Below the pieces are notes generated by a model. It was not told the DNA's origin. It saw only the letters and a list, made by a program, of their open reading frames with translations, and did no database searches. Shown in pieces: positions 1-6,022 of a DNA stretch of 13,515 bases (position 1 is the first letter of the stretch; each line of letters opens with the position of its first letter). Source of the DNA: an uncultured Succinatimonas sp. (GTDB taxonomy: Bacteria > Pseudomonadota > Gammaproteobacteria > Enterobacterales > Succinivibrionaceae); contig CALBLB010000180.1 in NCBI GenBank assembly GCA_937896115.1, positions 1-13,515 on the forward strand. Reading direction: 5' to 3'. Both the position numbers and the translations under genes were made by a program.

Positions 1-1061
1 GCCTTGGGGTTGATGGAATAAGGAATGCGGATTGAGGCGGAGCGGTTGGATGCTGAATAGGCCAACATCAAAGGAGCCTCAAAATGCGGTACCAAGCGCT
101 TATAAGAGTTGGTGGACGGATTGGTGAAAGCGTTTAAGGATTTGGCGTGTTTGATGATACCGCCGATGTACCACAAAGCTTCCTGTGAAAGACCGCCGTA
201 CAAAGGACCTGCAAAGATATTCTTGCCGTCTTTACCGATTGACTGGTGGCAGTGCATACCGGAGCCGTTGTCTCCATAAATGGGCTTAGGCATGAAAGTA
301 GCGGTCTTGCCGTACTGGAAGGCAACGTTCTGCACCACATACTTATACATCATCACGTCGTCGGCTTTCTTGGTAAGAGAGCTGAATTCGGTGGCAATTT
401 CATTCTGACCTGCGGTGGCAACTTCGTGGTGGTGAGCTTCGATCTTCATGCCCATCTTGGCCATGACTTTGCACATGGCAGAGCGGATATTCTGTGATGA
501 ATCCACAGGAGGAACGGGGAAGTAACCGCCTTTAACTGCAGGACGATAGCCTTTGTTGCCGTCTTCATATTCGGTATCGGAATTCCAAGCGGCTTCTTCA
601 TCGTCGATCTCAACCATGGAACCTTTCATTTCGGTCTTGAAACGGACTGAATCGAAGAGGAAGAATTCAGGCTCAGGTCCGAAGTAGGCTTCGTCGCCGA
701 TGCCGGTGGATCTTAAGTATTCTTCGGCACGCTTGGCGATGGAGCGGGGATCACGATCATAGCCGGTCATGGTCTGAGGTTCGAGAATATCGCAACGTAC
801 GATCAAAGTAGGATCAGCGTAGAAAGGATCGATCTTGACGGTGGTGATGTCCGGCATCAGGATCATGTCAGACTTGTCGATCCCGCGCCAGCCGGCGATG
901 GAAGAGCCGTCAAAGAGCTTGCCCTGCTCAAAGAATTTCTCGTCGATGGCATCGGCAGGCAGGGAGATATGCTGCTCCTTGCCGCGGGTATCGGTGAATC
1001 TGAGATCTGCAAACTTAACGTCGTTGTCTGAAATCAGTTTGCTAACATCGCTAAAGTCCAT
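1..1061 (-). CDS. glnA: Glutamine synthetase type I (GSI-beta), C-terminus off the left edge
   Basis: Makes glutamine from glutamate, ammonia and ATP in the cytoplasm; it is the central step of ammonium assimilation and forms a dodecamer. About 353 codons are present, reading from the ATG at 1061 out through base 1, so roughly the last 115 residues of a usual 469 are missing. The translation follows E. coli GlnA almost throughout: KFADLRFTDTRGKEQH near residue 16, KLFDGSSIAGW, the metal-binding GPEPEFFLFD, VKGGYFPVPPVDS, EAHHHEVATAGQNE, GDNGSGMHCH, and the glutamate/ATP-site stretch NRSASIRIP close to the edge. The adenylylation tyrosine (NLYDLP in E. coli) lies outside the window, so GlnE control cannot be judged. 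The start is fixed by a GGGGAG ribosome site 8 bases upstream. No ntrB or ntrC is visible, since the downstream side is cut off. Confidence 0.97.
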   Translation of the reverse strand, partial: MDFSDVSKLISDNDVKFADLRFTDTRGKEQHISLPADAIDEKFFEQGKLFDGSSIAGWRGIDKSDMILMPDITTVKIDPFYADPTLIVRCDILEPQTMTGYDRDPRSIAKRAEEYLRSTGIGDEAYFGPEPEFFLFDSVRFKTEMKGSMVEIDDEEAAWNSDTEYEDGNKGYRPAVKGGYFPVPPVDSSQNIRSAMCKVMAKMGMKIEAHHHEVATAGQNEIATEFSSLTKKADDVMMYKYVVQNVAFQYGKTATFMPKPIYGDNGSGMHCHQSIGKDGKNIFAGPLYGGLSQEALWYIGGIIKHAKSLNAFTNPSTNSYKRLVPHFEAPLMLAYSASNRSASIRIPYSINPK

Positions 1062-1133
1062 ATCGAACTCCCCAAATCAAAAAAGAAACTTTTAAGTTTT
1101 TAAGAAAAATTTTTAAAAACTTCGTATGTCTGA

Positions 1134-1162
1134 ATTCTGCTTTTTAATGGTGAATAAGTCAA
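1134..1162 (-). promoter_or_regulatory. Candidate sigma-70 promoter for glnA
   Basis: On the minus strand TTGACT (1162-1157) is followed after 17 bases by CAGAAT (1139-1134). The -35 box matches 5 of 6 consensus bases; the -10 box matches only 4 of 6. Transcription would start near 1127, giving a leader of about 65 bases. The weak -10 suggests that an activator is needed, or that this is not the real promoter. Confidence 0.35.
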
Positions 1163-1227
1163 AGGGAAAGAGCATATATTTCCAAAAGTGATCACAGTTA
1201 CTGATAAAGCGATCAATTAAAGTGCAT

Positions 1228-1243
1228 TGTGATAAAAATTACA
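1228..1243. promoter_or_regulatory. CRP-like site upstream of glnA
   Basis: TGTGA, six bases, TTACA: one mismatch from the TGTGA-N6-TCACA consensus. It lies about 108 bp upstream of the candidate glnA start point. In E. coli the distal glnAp1 promoter is CRP-activated, so the location is plausible, but one mismatched site in AT-rich DNA is modest evidence. Confidence 0.35.
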
Positions 1244-1558
1244 GAAAATCAATTTGATAATGGCGTTAACAACATGATAAAACGGTAAGTTTCCGTTTAT
1301 CTGAATTTTTGTCTAAGAGAAATAATACAGTTAACTTTTTGAAAAATAAATAAAACTAAATAAATGATCATATGCTGTATTTTGGAACAGTATGCTTTAA
1401 ATAAGTGCGTAAGTTTTGATGATCAATATCAGGGCGACAGGGTAAAATTAATCTTTTAAATATGAATAATTAACTATTTTTCAAATAGTTATATTCAAAA
1501 GAAAACAAAAAACCTGGCTTTGGCTTTTTTGACAGGGAATAGTCGGCACAACATAGTA

Positions 1559-1583
1559 TTCCCATTTTTGTGCAAAATGGGAA
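1559..1583 (-). other. Perfect 10-bp stem-loop just after the acetyltransferase stop
   Basis: TTCCCATTTT and AAAATGGGAA enclose a 5-base loop, beginning 8 bases past the GNAT stop codon at 1592. There is no T-run directly after it in the minus-strand direction, so it is not a textbook intrinsic terminator. A T-rich run (TTTTTTGTTTTC on the minus strand, near 1500-1512) occurs about 50 bases further on. It may protect the mRNA 3' end. Confidence 0.4.
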
Positions 1584-1591
1584 AACATGCT

Positions 1592-2089
1592 TCACAGCTT
1601 TATCGAGAGGATCTGTTCGGCAAGTTCGAAGCTGTCGAGATCGAAGATCACCTCGCGGGAGAATTCCATACCCATGCGATGATAAAAGTTAAGAGCCGAA
1701 CTTGAATGATTGACCAAAAGCTCTGCCGTGCAGGGAGAGGGGTGGAAGAGTTTGATTTCGCGTATTAGCTCTTTGAAGAGAGCCGCTCCTACTCCGCGAT
1801 CCCGGTATTCGTCAGTTACGAAGATCCTGCTTATATAGAAAAGATCAGGGCCTTCCTGAACGAAAGAGGCAAAACCTATATCTTTGCCGTCACAAGATGC
1901 GATGATGAAATGCATACCATGCTCTACGGAGTTTTGCAAAACTTCCTGCGAGTACATGCGTTCTACCATCGAGTCTATTTCATCGGAACTTAAGATCCCT
2001 TTAAACTCGGCAGGCAGGATTTTACTGGCCAAATCACCTATGAGTCTTATCTCATCTGCGGTGGCGTCGCGAAAATTTGTTTGAGCCAT
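1592..2089 (-). CDS. GNAT-family N-acetyltransferase
   Basis: A 165-residue single-domain cytoplasmic protein expected to move an acetyl group from acetyl-CoA to an amine; the acceptor is unknown. The acetyl-CoA-binding motif A is VTDEYRDRGVGAALF (residues 91-105), with the R-x-x-G-x-G/A pyrophosphate loop as RDRGVGA, and motif B is ALNFYHRMGMEF (132-143). Length fits the family. The start is well set: an AGGAGGT ribosome site lies 8 bases before the ATG. A second AAGGAG occurs about 40 bases further upstream with no start codon after it. The gene is transcribed alone after yjjB; a TATACT box (minus strand, 2148-2143) could be its own -10, with a poor -35. It could act on a small molecule, a peptide or a protein terminus; the sequence does not say which. 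Confidence 0.9.
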   Translation of the reverse strand: MAQTNFRDATADEIRLIGDLASKILPAEFKGILSSDEIDSMVERMYSQEVLQNSVEHGMHFIIASCDGKDIGFASFVQEGPDLFYISRIFVTDEYRDRGVGAALFKELIREIKLFHPSPCTAELLVNHSSSALNFYHRMGMEFSREVIFDLDSFELAEQILSIKL

Positions 2090-2241
2090 GGGGACTACCT
2101 CCTTGCGGTTGTCCTGATCTGACGGAAAATCTCCTTGTTTTTAGTATATGTATATGTTTTAAAAAAAGAAAAGTGAAAGAATCGGTTAAGATACGGAATT
2201 TGTGATCAAAAACACGTTTTTTCTTTTTGAAATCGTATTTG

Positions 2242-2262
2242 TTCCCCGCAGAGTGCGGGGAA
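2242..2262 (-). other. Strong 9-bp hairpin directly after yjjB
   Basis: TTCCCCGCA and TGCGGGGAA enclose only three bases (GAG on the plus strand), starting 4 bases beyond the yjjB stop at 2267. In the minus-strand direction AACAAATACG follows, not a T-run; the nearest T-rich stretch is some 25 bases on. It looks like a processing or stabilising 3' hairpin for the yjjP-yjjB message, or an inefficient terminator. Confidence 0.55.
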
Positions 2263-2266
2263 GACT

Positions 2267-2749
2267 TCAAACGTCGTTGCTGCGGCAACGATAGAAAAAT
2301 AAAGGAGGAATGGCTATTCCAAGGCAAATTGAAAGCAATATGGCAAAGCAACGCATCCCGTGATGGACGATAAGATAGGCATTGTTACCTATGAAACTTG
2401 ACGGATCGTCAATTACGTTAAACAAAGTTAAAAGACAAGTATAAGCATCGATTCCGGGGACCAGCGGAATGATCGAGGCTACGGTGAATACGGGTCTTGG
2501 TACGCCGAGGCGGGGAGCTATGGCTATAAACATCACGGAGGTTACACTGCAGGCAATGAAAGTAGCGATGGCCACCTCAATACCCATACCTTGAAAGAGC
2601 ATGGTCCTTAAGACACGGGTAACAATGCCGCCCAAGGCTACATATCCAAGATAACGCAAGGGGACTGCAAAGAGCATGGCGAAGGCTACGGCTACAAATC
2701 CTGCTGCAGCCCCCTCCATGATCACGCGCAGGATGAATTCATGAGACAT
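2267..2749 (-). CDS. yjjB: YjjB-like subunit of a ThrE/YjjPB exporter
   Basis: A 160-residue integral membrane protein of the threonine/serine exporter family (ThrE C-terminal half, DUF3815). It works with YjjP; in E. coli the pair exports succinate, and relatives export threonine and serine. Four to five hydrophobic segments fill the chain. The family signature PVFTVASIIPLVPGIDAYT lies at residues 86-104 and lines up with [20 protein letters not shown] in E. coli YjjB (157 aa). I chose the ATG at 2749, which has GGGAG 9 bases upstream, over an upstream TTG at 2755. It overlaps the end of yjjP by 11 bp, so the two are translationally coupled. The fused form of the exporter seen in Gram-positives is split here as in enterobacteria. 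Confidence 0.9.
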   Translation of the reverse strand: MSHEFILRVIMEGAAAGFVAVAFAMLFAVPLRYLGYVALGGIVTRVLRTMLFQGMGIEVAIATFIACSVTSVMFIAIAPRLGVPRPVFTVASIIPLVPGIDAYTCLLTLFNVIDDPSSFIGNNAYLIVHHGMRCFAILLSICLGIAIPPLFFYRCRSNDV

Positions 2750-3542
2750 AAGCAAAGGCTCCCATGATCCACAAGGCTCCGAAAAGTCCTATACCTGCTG
2801 ACATGGTAAGTACGACAGAATTTACCAAACGGTAGATCCCGGTTTCAAGATAACCTTTGAACACGTCTAAAAAGCCGTTCATATAAGGATACCCAGGAAC
2901 TAAAAGCAAGGTGGTGGCCATGATGGCAAGGCGCATTTCATCAGCTGATGCCGCGATACCGTATTTTGAAACCAATAAGGTTGCAGTGCAGCCGCAAAAA
3001 GCCGAAGCAATGAAGGCAAACGGTGCGAAATAACCTTTGGCAATTAAGCAGAAACGTACTGCCATCAGAATAAAACCGCCTAGCAACGCTGCCGTACATA
3101 CCTTAAGATCGCCGCCGTTTAGAAAGGCAAAGCACAACGAAGCGAAAGCCTCGATAAAGGTAAGTTTCCACTGACCGTAATGGAAGGGGCCGATCGCATT
3201 GATACGATTGGCAAATTCCCCGAGATCTGCAATTTTCCCTTGTAAAACCTCAAGCACCAGCAGATTTAATTCTGAAACGCAGGACATATTGATCCCGAAG
3301 TTTTGGATGCGGCGCTGGGCGCAGGACTTAAGATGTCCTTTGTGGGTTTCCACCCAGATGACAGAGCGGGTTAAGATCACTTCGGGTTTTTCCAGTCCGA
3401 AGTGTGCACACAATCTGTCTAAGGTTTGCATGATCAGTCTGGTTTCTGCTCCTGCCACGGCAAGTTTCCATCCCAAAAGACAGAGTATGCCGGTTTGACG
3501 TTTGAGCATATTTTTTTCAAAGATCAGATCCTGTTTGCACAT
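2739..3542 (-). CDS. yjjP: YjjP-like subunit of a ThrE/YjjPB exporter
   Basis: The N-terminal partner of YjjB (ThrE, DUF1212). A soluble amino-terminal region of about 120 residues with the conserved GAETRLIMQTL (31-41) and GINMSCVSELN (83-93) precedes about five membrane segments from 125 on. The signature LLLVPGYPYMNGFLDVFKG (212-230) matches LLLVPGFPLINAVADMFKG in E. coli YjjP. Likely role: inner-membrane export of succinate or a related small acid or amino acid. The ATG at 3542 has AGGG about 10 bases upstream and gives 267 residues; starting at Met12 (3509) would give 256, the E. coli length, but its ribosome site is poorer. It follows the small exported-protein gene by 42 bp and overlaps yjjB, suggesting one operon. 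Cysteines are frequent (9) for a membrane protein. Confidence 0.9.
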   Translation of the reverse strand: MCKQDLIFEKNMLKRQTGILCLLGWKLAVAGAETRLIMQTLDRLCAHFGLEKPEVILTRSVIWVETHKGHLKSCAQRRIQNFGINMSCVSELNLLVLEVLQGKIADLGEFANRINAIGPFHYGQWKLTFIEAFASLCFAFLNGGDLKVCTAALLGGFILMAVRFCLIAKGYFAPFAFIASAFCGCTATLLVSKYGIAASADEMRLAIMATTLLLVPGYPYMNGFLDVFKGYLETGIYRLVNSVVLTMSAGIGLFGALWIMGAFAYVS

Positions 3543-3584
3543 GCTGTAATTTCCCTGACTTTTTTTGCAAGTTGGTAACAGGCT

Positions 3585-3830
3585 TTAGTAGAACACGCAT
3601 TCGCCTGAGTCAACGGCAGAGCGTTTGTTAAGCACTTCTCTTGACCATATGTGCTCTTCGGTGCTGCCGTCTTTGTGTTTGATCATGATGAAGTTAGGGC
3701 AGGCAGGTTTTTGATGATGGATCTCCTCGCCTTCTGGATCATTGCTCCAGGCAGCTTCCATGGTGGCCTGTGCGTTTAAGGATAAAAATGCAAGACTCAA
3801 AATTGCAGTTGCAATGAACATTTTTTTCAT
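3585..3830 (-). CDS. Small exported protein with two cysteines, function unknown
   Basis: I do not recognise this 81-residue protein. It starts MKKMFIATAILSLAFLSLNA, a clear Sec signal peptide with AxA before the predicted cut after Ala22 (NAQA). No lipobox cysteine is present, so the mature chain of about 59 residues should be periplasmic or secreted. It is polar and charged, with just two cysteines, Cys44 (PACPNF) and Cys78 (GECVFY), which could form one disulfide joining the core to the C-terminus. A longer reading from 3869 adds 13 residues before the signal peptide; I prefer the ATG at 3830 because it has AGGAG about 9 bases upstream and begins a classic leader. It is the first gene of the apparent yjjPB unit (42-bp gap) and lies behind a CRP site. 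A role with the exporter is inference from position alone. Confidence 0.75.
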   Translation of the reverse strand: MKKMFIATAILSLAFLSLNAQATMEAAWSNDPEGEEIHHQKPACPNFIMIKHKDGSTEEHIWSREVLNKRSAVDSGECVFY

Positions 3831-3864
3831 AATGAAGTGCTCCTGATTTAAAATGCTTTCACTT

Positions 3865-3897
3865 GGCAAGAGGTGTTGTTTTTTGGTGCCTCTTACC
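3865..3897 (-). other. Imperfect inverted repeat in the leader of the small exported-protein gene
   Basis: GGCAAGAGG and CCTCTTACC, 8 of 9 positions pairing, are separated by 15 bases. It sits between the CRP site and the start codon at 3830, in the likely 5' untranslated region or promoter. It could be an operator or an RNA stem; the long loop and the mismatch make neither secure. Confidence 0.3.
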
Positions 3898-3915
3898 GAC
3901 AGAACGCATTTTAGT

Positions 3916-3931
3916 TGTGAGCTTATTCACA
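3916..3931. promoter_or_regulatory. Consensus CRP site upstream of the small protein/yjjPB genes
   Basis: TGTGA-GCTTAT-TCACA: both half-sites perfect with the right 6-base spacer. Its centre is 93 bp before the start codon at 3830. It differs from the second CRP site (10564-10579) at only one of 16 positions. I could not place a convincing -10 box at a standard distance on the minus strand, so activation versus repression is open. The next plus-strand gene is the dead transposase, whose start is about 170 bp away. Confidence 0.75.
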
Positions 3932-4057
3932 TTTTAAAAAACAGCCTCTTTTCTTTTTTATAGATGCGTGTATGCGTAATGATAGATATTCAAGCAATTT
4001 TAATTTTATTAAAAAACAATAAGTTAACTGTTTATCTATCCAAACATCAAGATAAAA

Positions 4058-4069
4058 GATCCTAGGATC
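4058..4069. repeat. Perfect 12-bp palindrome before the transposase
   Basis: GATCCTAGGATC is its own reverse complement and lies 34 bp upstream of the transposase start. It contains two GATC (Dam-type) sites. In some insertion sequences Dam sites near the transposase promoter limit expression, so this may be a relic of such control; chance is also possible. Confidence 0.4.
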
Positions 4070-4103
4070 AGGATAAATAAAGGCAATTATCTAGGGGGCT
4101 TAA

Positions 4104-5920
4104 ATGAGCGCTCGTGTTCCAGAGCTTGAACCTATGCTGGCTTTAAAAAGCGGCAGATTCTACTATCTTTGCACTTACAGAAATGTCTGGGATCCGCAAA
4201 AAGGCAGATCGTATCGAGAAAGCACCACGTCGGTAGGCAAAATCCTAAGCGGACGCAAAGATGGACCTGTGGAATGGAAGGATATTTATCTTGAGCATCA
4301 TCCGGAGCTTGCCGATTTTTCCTGTTCAAGAGGGGAAGACGGTACTTTAAGTTTTACTCCTTTGACCGGGCAGACAGGCAGCGTTACCAGCTGTCATTTA
4401 GCGTTGGGGGCTACCTGGACTTTGGAGAAGATCATCGAAGGTTCAGCGCTTGAAGAAGCGTTGCACGTAACTTTCGGCAAATACTCAGACTGGCGCAAGC
4501 TTTTGTCACTTGCGTATTTTCTCGTGATCAGCAACGAGAACATCATGAGCCGTTTTCCTTCATTCTCAAAACACAGTTATTTACCGTGGATGAGGGTAAT
4601 GACTCCTGATGACGTAAGGCGTTTGCTTTCTCGTATTACTCAGGAAAAAATTGCGCTGTTTAAAAGCAGGTTGTTAAGCAGTCGCGACCCCAAAGCTCAA
4701 TATTTGGTTTTTGCATCCAGCTCAATATATAAGAGACATACCAGTTTTTCCTGGTCGGCACGTGCCGAGATCAGCGATGATGAGAGCAGATCTCCTGAAA
4801 ACTGTATTATGGCCGTGGAAGAGCAAAGCGGAATTCCGCTTTGCTACCACCTATCCCACGGTCGCAGGGTCCCGGATGTGGCTGTTCTAAGGGTGCTCAT
4901 CAATAATTTAACCCGCATGGATTTTTCAGGAAGAGTGCTTTACGTAGCCGACAGAGGTTATGCAGGAGCTACGCAGATCTCTCGTTATCTTGCTGAAAAA
5001 ATGAATTTTTTGGTAAATCCGCGTGTGCACCACGGGATCTTCAGACCGTTGATGGAAGCAGCGCGTCGCAAGCTTTTTGACTTGTCAAACTACCATCCGT
5101 CGATAGGATGCGCAGCAATTACCCGTCGGGTACACTGGTCATATCACGAAATGCAGGACGGGCGCAGAGTACGTCGCAGTGCCTCTCTTTATTTACATAT
5201 CTATTTTGACGAAGGGGTTTATAACCAAAATCGCGAAGGAATAAAACGCGGTATAGGCATGGTATACGAGGCTGTAAGTCGCGGTGAACAGTTAAGCGAT
5301 GATCTTCAGGAAGTGCGTACGCTTTACATGCGTGACTCGTTGAAAAACGGTATGCTCGAGGTAAATGAGGAAGCGGTCAAGCTTACTTTGGACAAACGCA
5401 GCGTAAGATTATTGCTTACGGATTGCGTTTCCGATCCTGTTGAGGCTTTTCGTGATATTTTGACAGAAACGAGGTGTGGGCCGGCTTTAAGACTTACCGC
5501 GAACGCATGGGCGGAAGTCGTCTGGTAAGCGGAGATGAGACCAGTCTTGAGGGAAAGGCTTTTGTACAGTTTCTGGCCTCGTCTCTTGCGGTGATGCTGC
5601 GTCGCCGTCTGTGTACTGCGGGGCAGGCCATGGCAGGCTTGCCCTATAACAGCGATGATGTGATTTTGGGCATGCTCTCGGGTATCGAACTTAATTATTC
5701 TCCTCGTATGGGAGCGATGGTGGGGGAGCCTTCAAGACGTCTTGGACAGTTGCTTGCATCGATTGATATTCAGTTACCTAAAAAAGATTTGCCGGATCCC
5801 CATCAGGAAGTTGAAGCGGCAGCTTTGGCTGAGCAACGTGATTATGCTGATCTTAAAGATCCTGCCGAACGTAACCAGAGATTAAGCCGTGAGGAGCTGA
5901 TTTACAGGCAGTTGGCTTAA
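4104..5920 (+). mobile_element. Insertion sequence remnant, IS4/IS1634-like, ends not found
   Basis: This is the minimum extent, equal to the broken transposase reading frames. I compared the flanks at about 4000-4103 and 5921-5990 for terminal inverted repeats and a target duplication and saw none that convinced me. The right flank runs almost at once into the terminator of the TRAP operon (5953-5978), so the right end must lie within roughly 30 bp of the last codon or has been lost. Confidence 0.6.
4104..5920 (+). pseudogene. Frameshifted transposase of the IS4/IS1634 type
   Basis: Two overlapping frames (4104-5528 and 5471-5920) make one family-length protein of about 605 residues if a single base is restored in the A-run at 5467-5469: GAAAC read as GAAAAC gives TENEVWAGFKTYRERM across the join. 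Ribosome site AGGGGG before the ATG. The RNase H-like core is visible: VADRGYAGATQ carries the second catalytic Asp (residue 283). The first Asp is expected in LVF-D-SSS but alanine stands there (residue 204, 4713-4715). The C-terminal Y-x2-R-x3-E-x6-K region begins YRERM (from 5495) then jumps to GGSRL; compared with the family as I remember it, the distance from YRER to FVQFLA is about 13 residues short, removing the catalytic Glu. The upstream N-terminal part and the tail look intact. Not a programmed frameshift: no canonical slippery heptamer in frame. Confidence 0.85.
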
Positions 5921-5952
5921 ACGAAGCTTTGAATATATATTTCTTGTAGGTA

Positions 5953-5978
5953 GAAAAAAAGCGGTCCGAAAGGACCGC
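5953..5978 (-). terminator. Intrinsic terminator of the FAD-TRAP operon
   Basis: GCGGTCC and GGACCGC form a perfect 7-bp GC-rich stem with a 4-base loop (5961-5978). In the minus-strand direction seven T follow (5960-5954). It lies 44 bp past the dctM stop codon at 6023. On the plus strand no T-run follows, so it is one-directional. Confidence 0.92.
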
Positions 5979-6022
5979 AAAGTTTTCACAACAGACAGGA
6001 GTATGAAATCGGCGTATTTGTC

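Larger units (their letters stand above)
1062..1591. other. Long AT-rich non-coding spacer upstream of glnA
   Basis: About 530 bp without a convincing gene; short open frames here lack a ribosome site and family signal. It probably carries the glnA control region. I see one sigma-70-like promoter (1134-1162, minus), a near-consensus CRP site (1228-1243), a lone half-site around a GTGATCAC palindrome (about 1187-1194), an imperfect inverted repeat at 1276-1301 (GATAAAACGG with CCGTTTATC), and a short perfect palindrome TTGATGATCAA near 1416-1426. I could not find a sigma-54 GG-N10-GC promoter or a paired TGCAC NtrC site, which enterobacterial glnA has. Confidence 0.6.

Noticed and set aside
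1416..1426. FNR box (TTGATGATCAA)
   Set aside because: FNR needs TTGAT-N4-ATCAA; here the arms are separated by one base.
1506..1530. Intrinsic terminator AAAAAACC...GGCTTTTTT
   Set aside because: Only two G-C pairs with a bulged C; the rest is A-T tract, too weak to call.
1520..1705. Plus-strand small gene overlapping the acetyltransferase 3' end
   Set aside because: No ribosome site or family signal; it mostly mirrors the reverse strand of the real gene.
2201..2218. CRP site upstream of the acetyltransferase (TGTGATCAAAAACACG)
   Set aside because: Only the first half-site matches; the second differs at several positions.
5463..5476. Programmed -1 frameshifting to make a full transposase
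   Set aside because: A -1 shift would join the frames, but the zero-frame codons ACA GAA ACG do not form an X-XXY-YYZ slippery heptamer, and the protein also seems to lack two catalytic residues. A one-base loss is the simpler reading.
4030..5960. Terminal inverted repeats TTTATCTATCC (about 4030) and TTTTTCTACC (reverse strand, about 5945-5955)
   Set aside because: The partial match is low-complexity and the right copy is the T-run of the TRAP terminator. No target duplication was seen.
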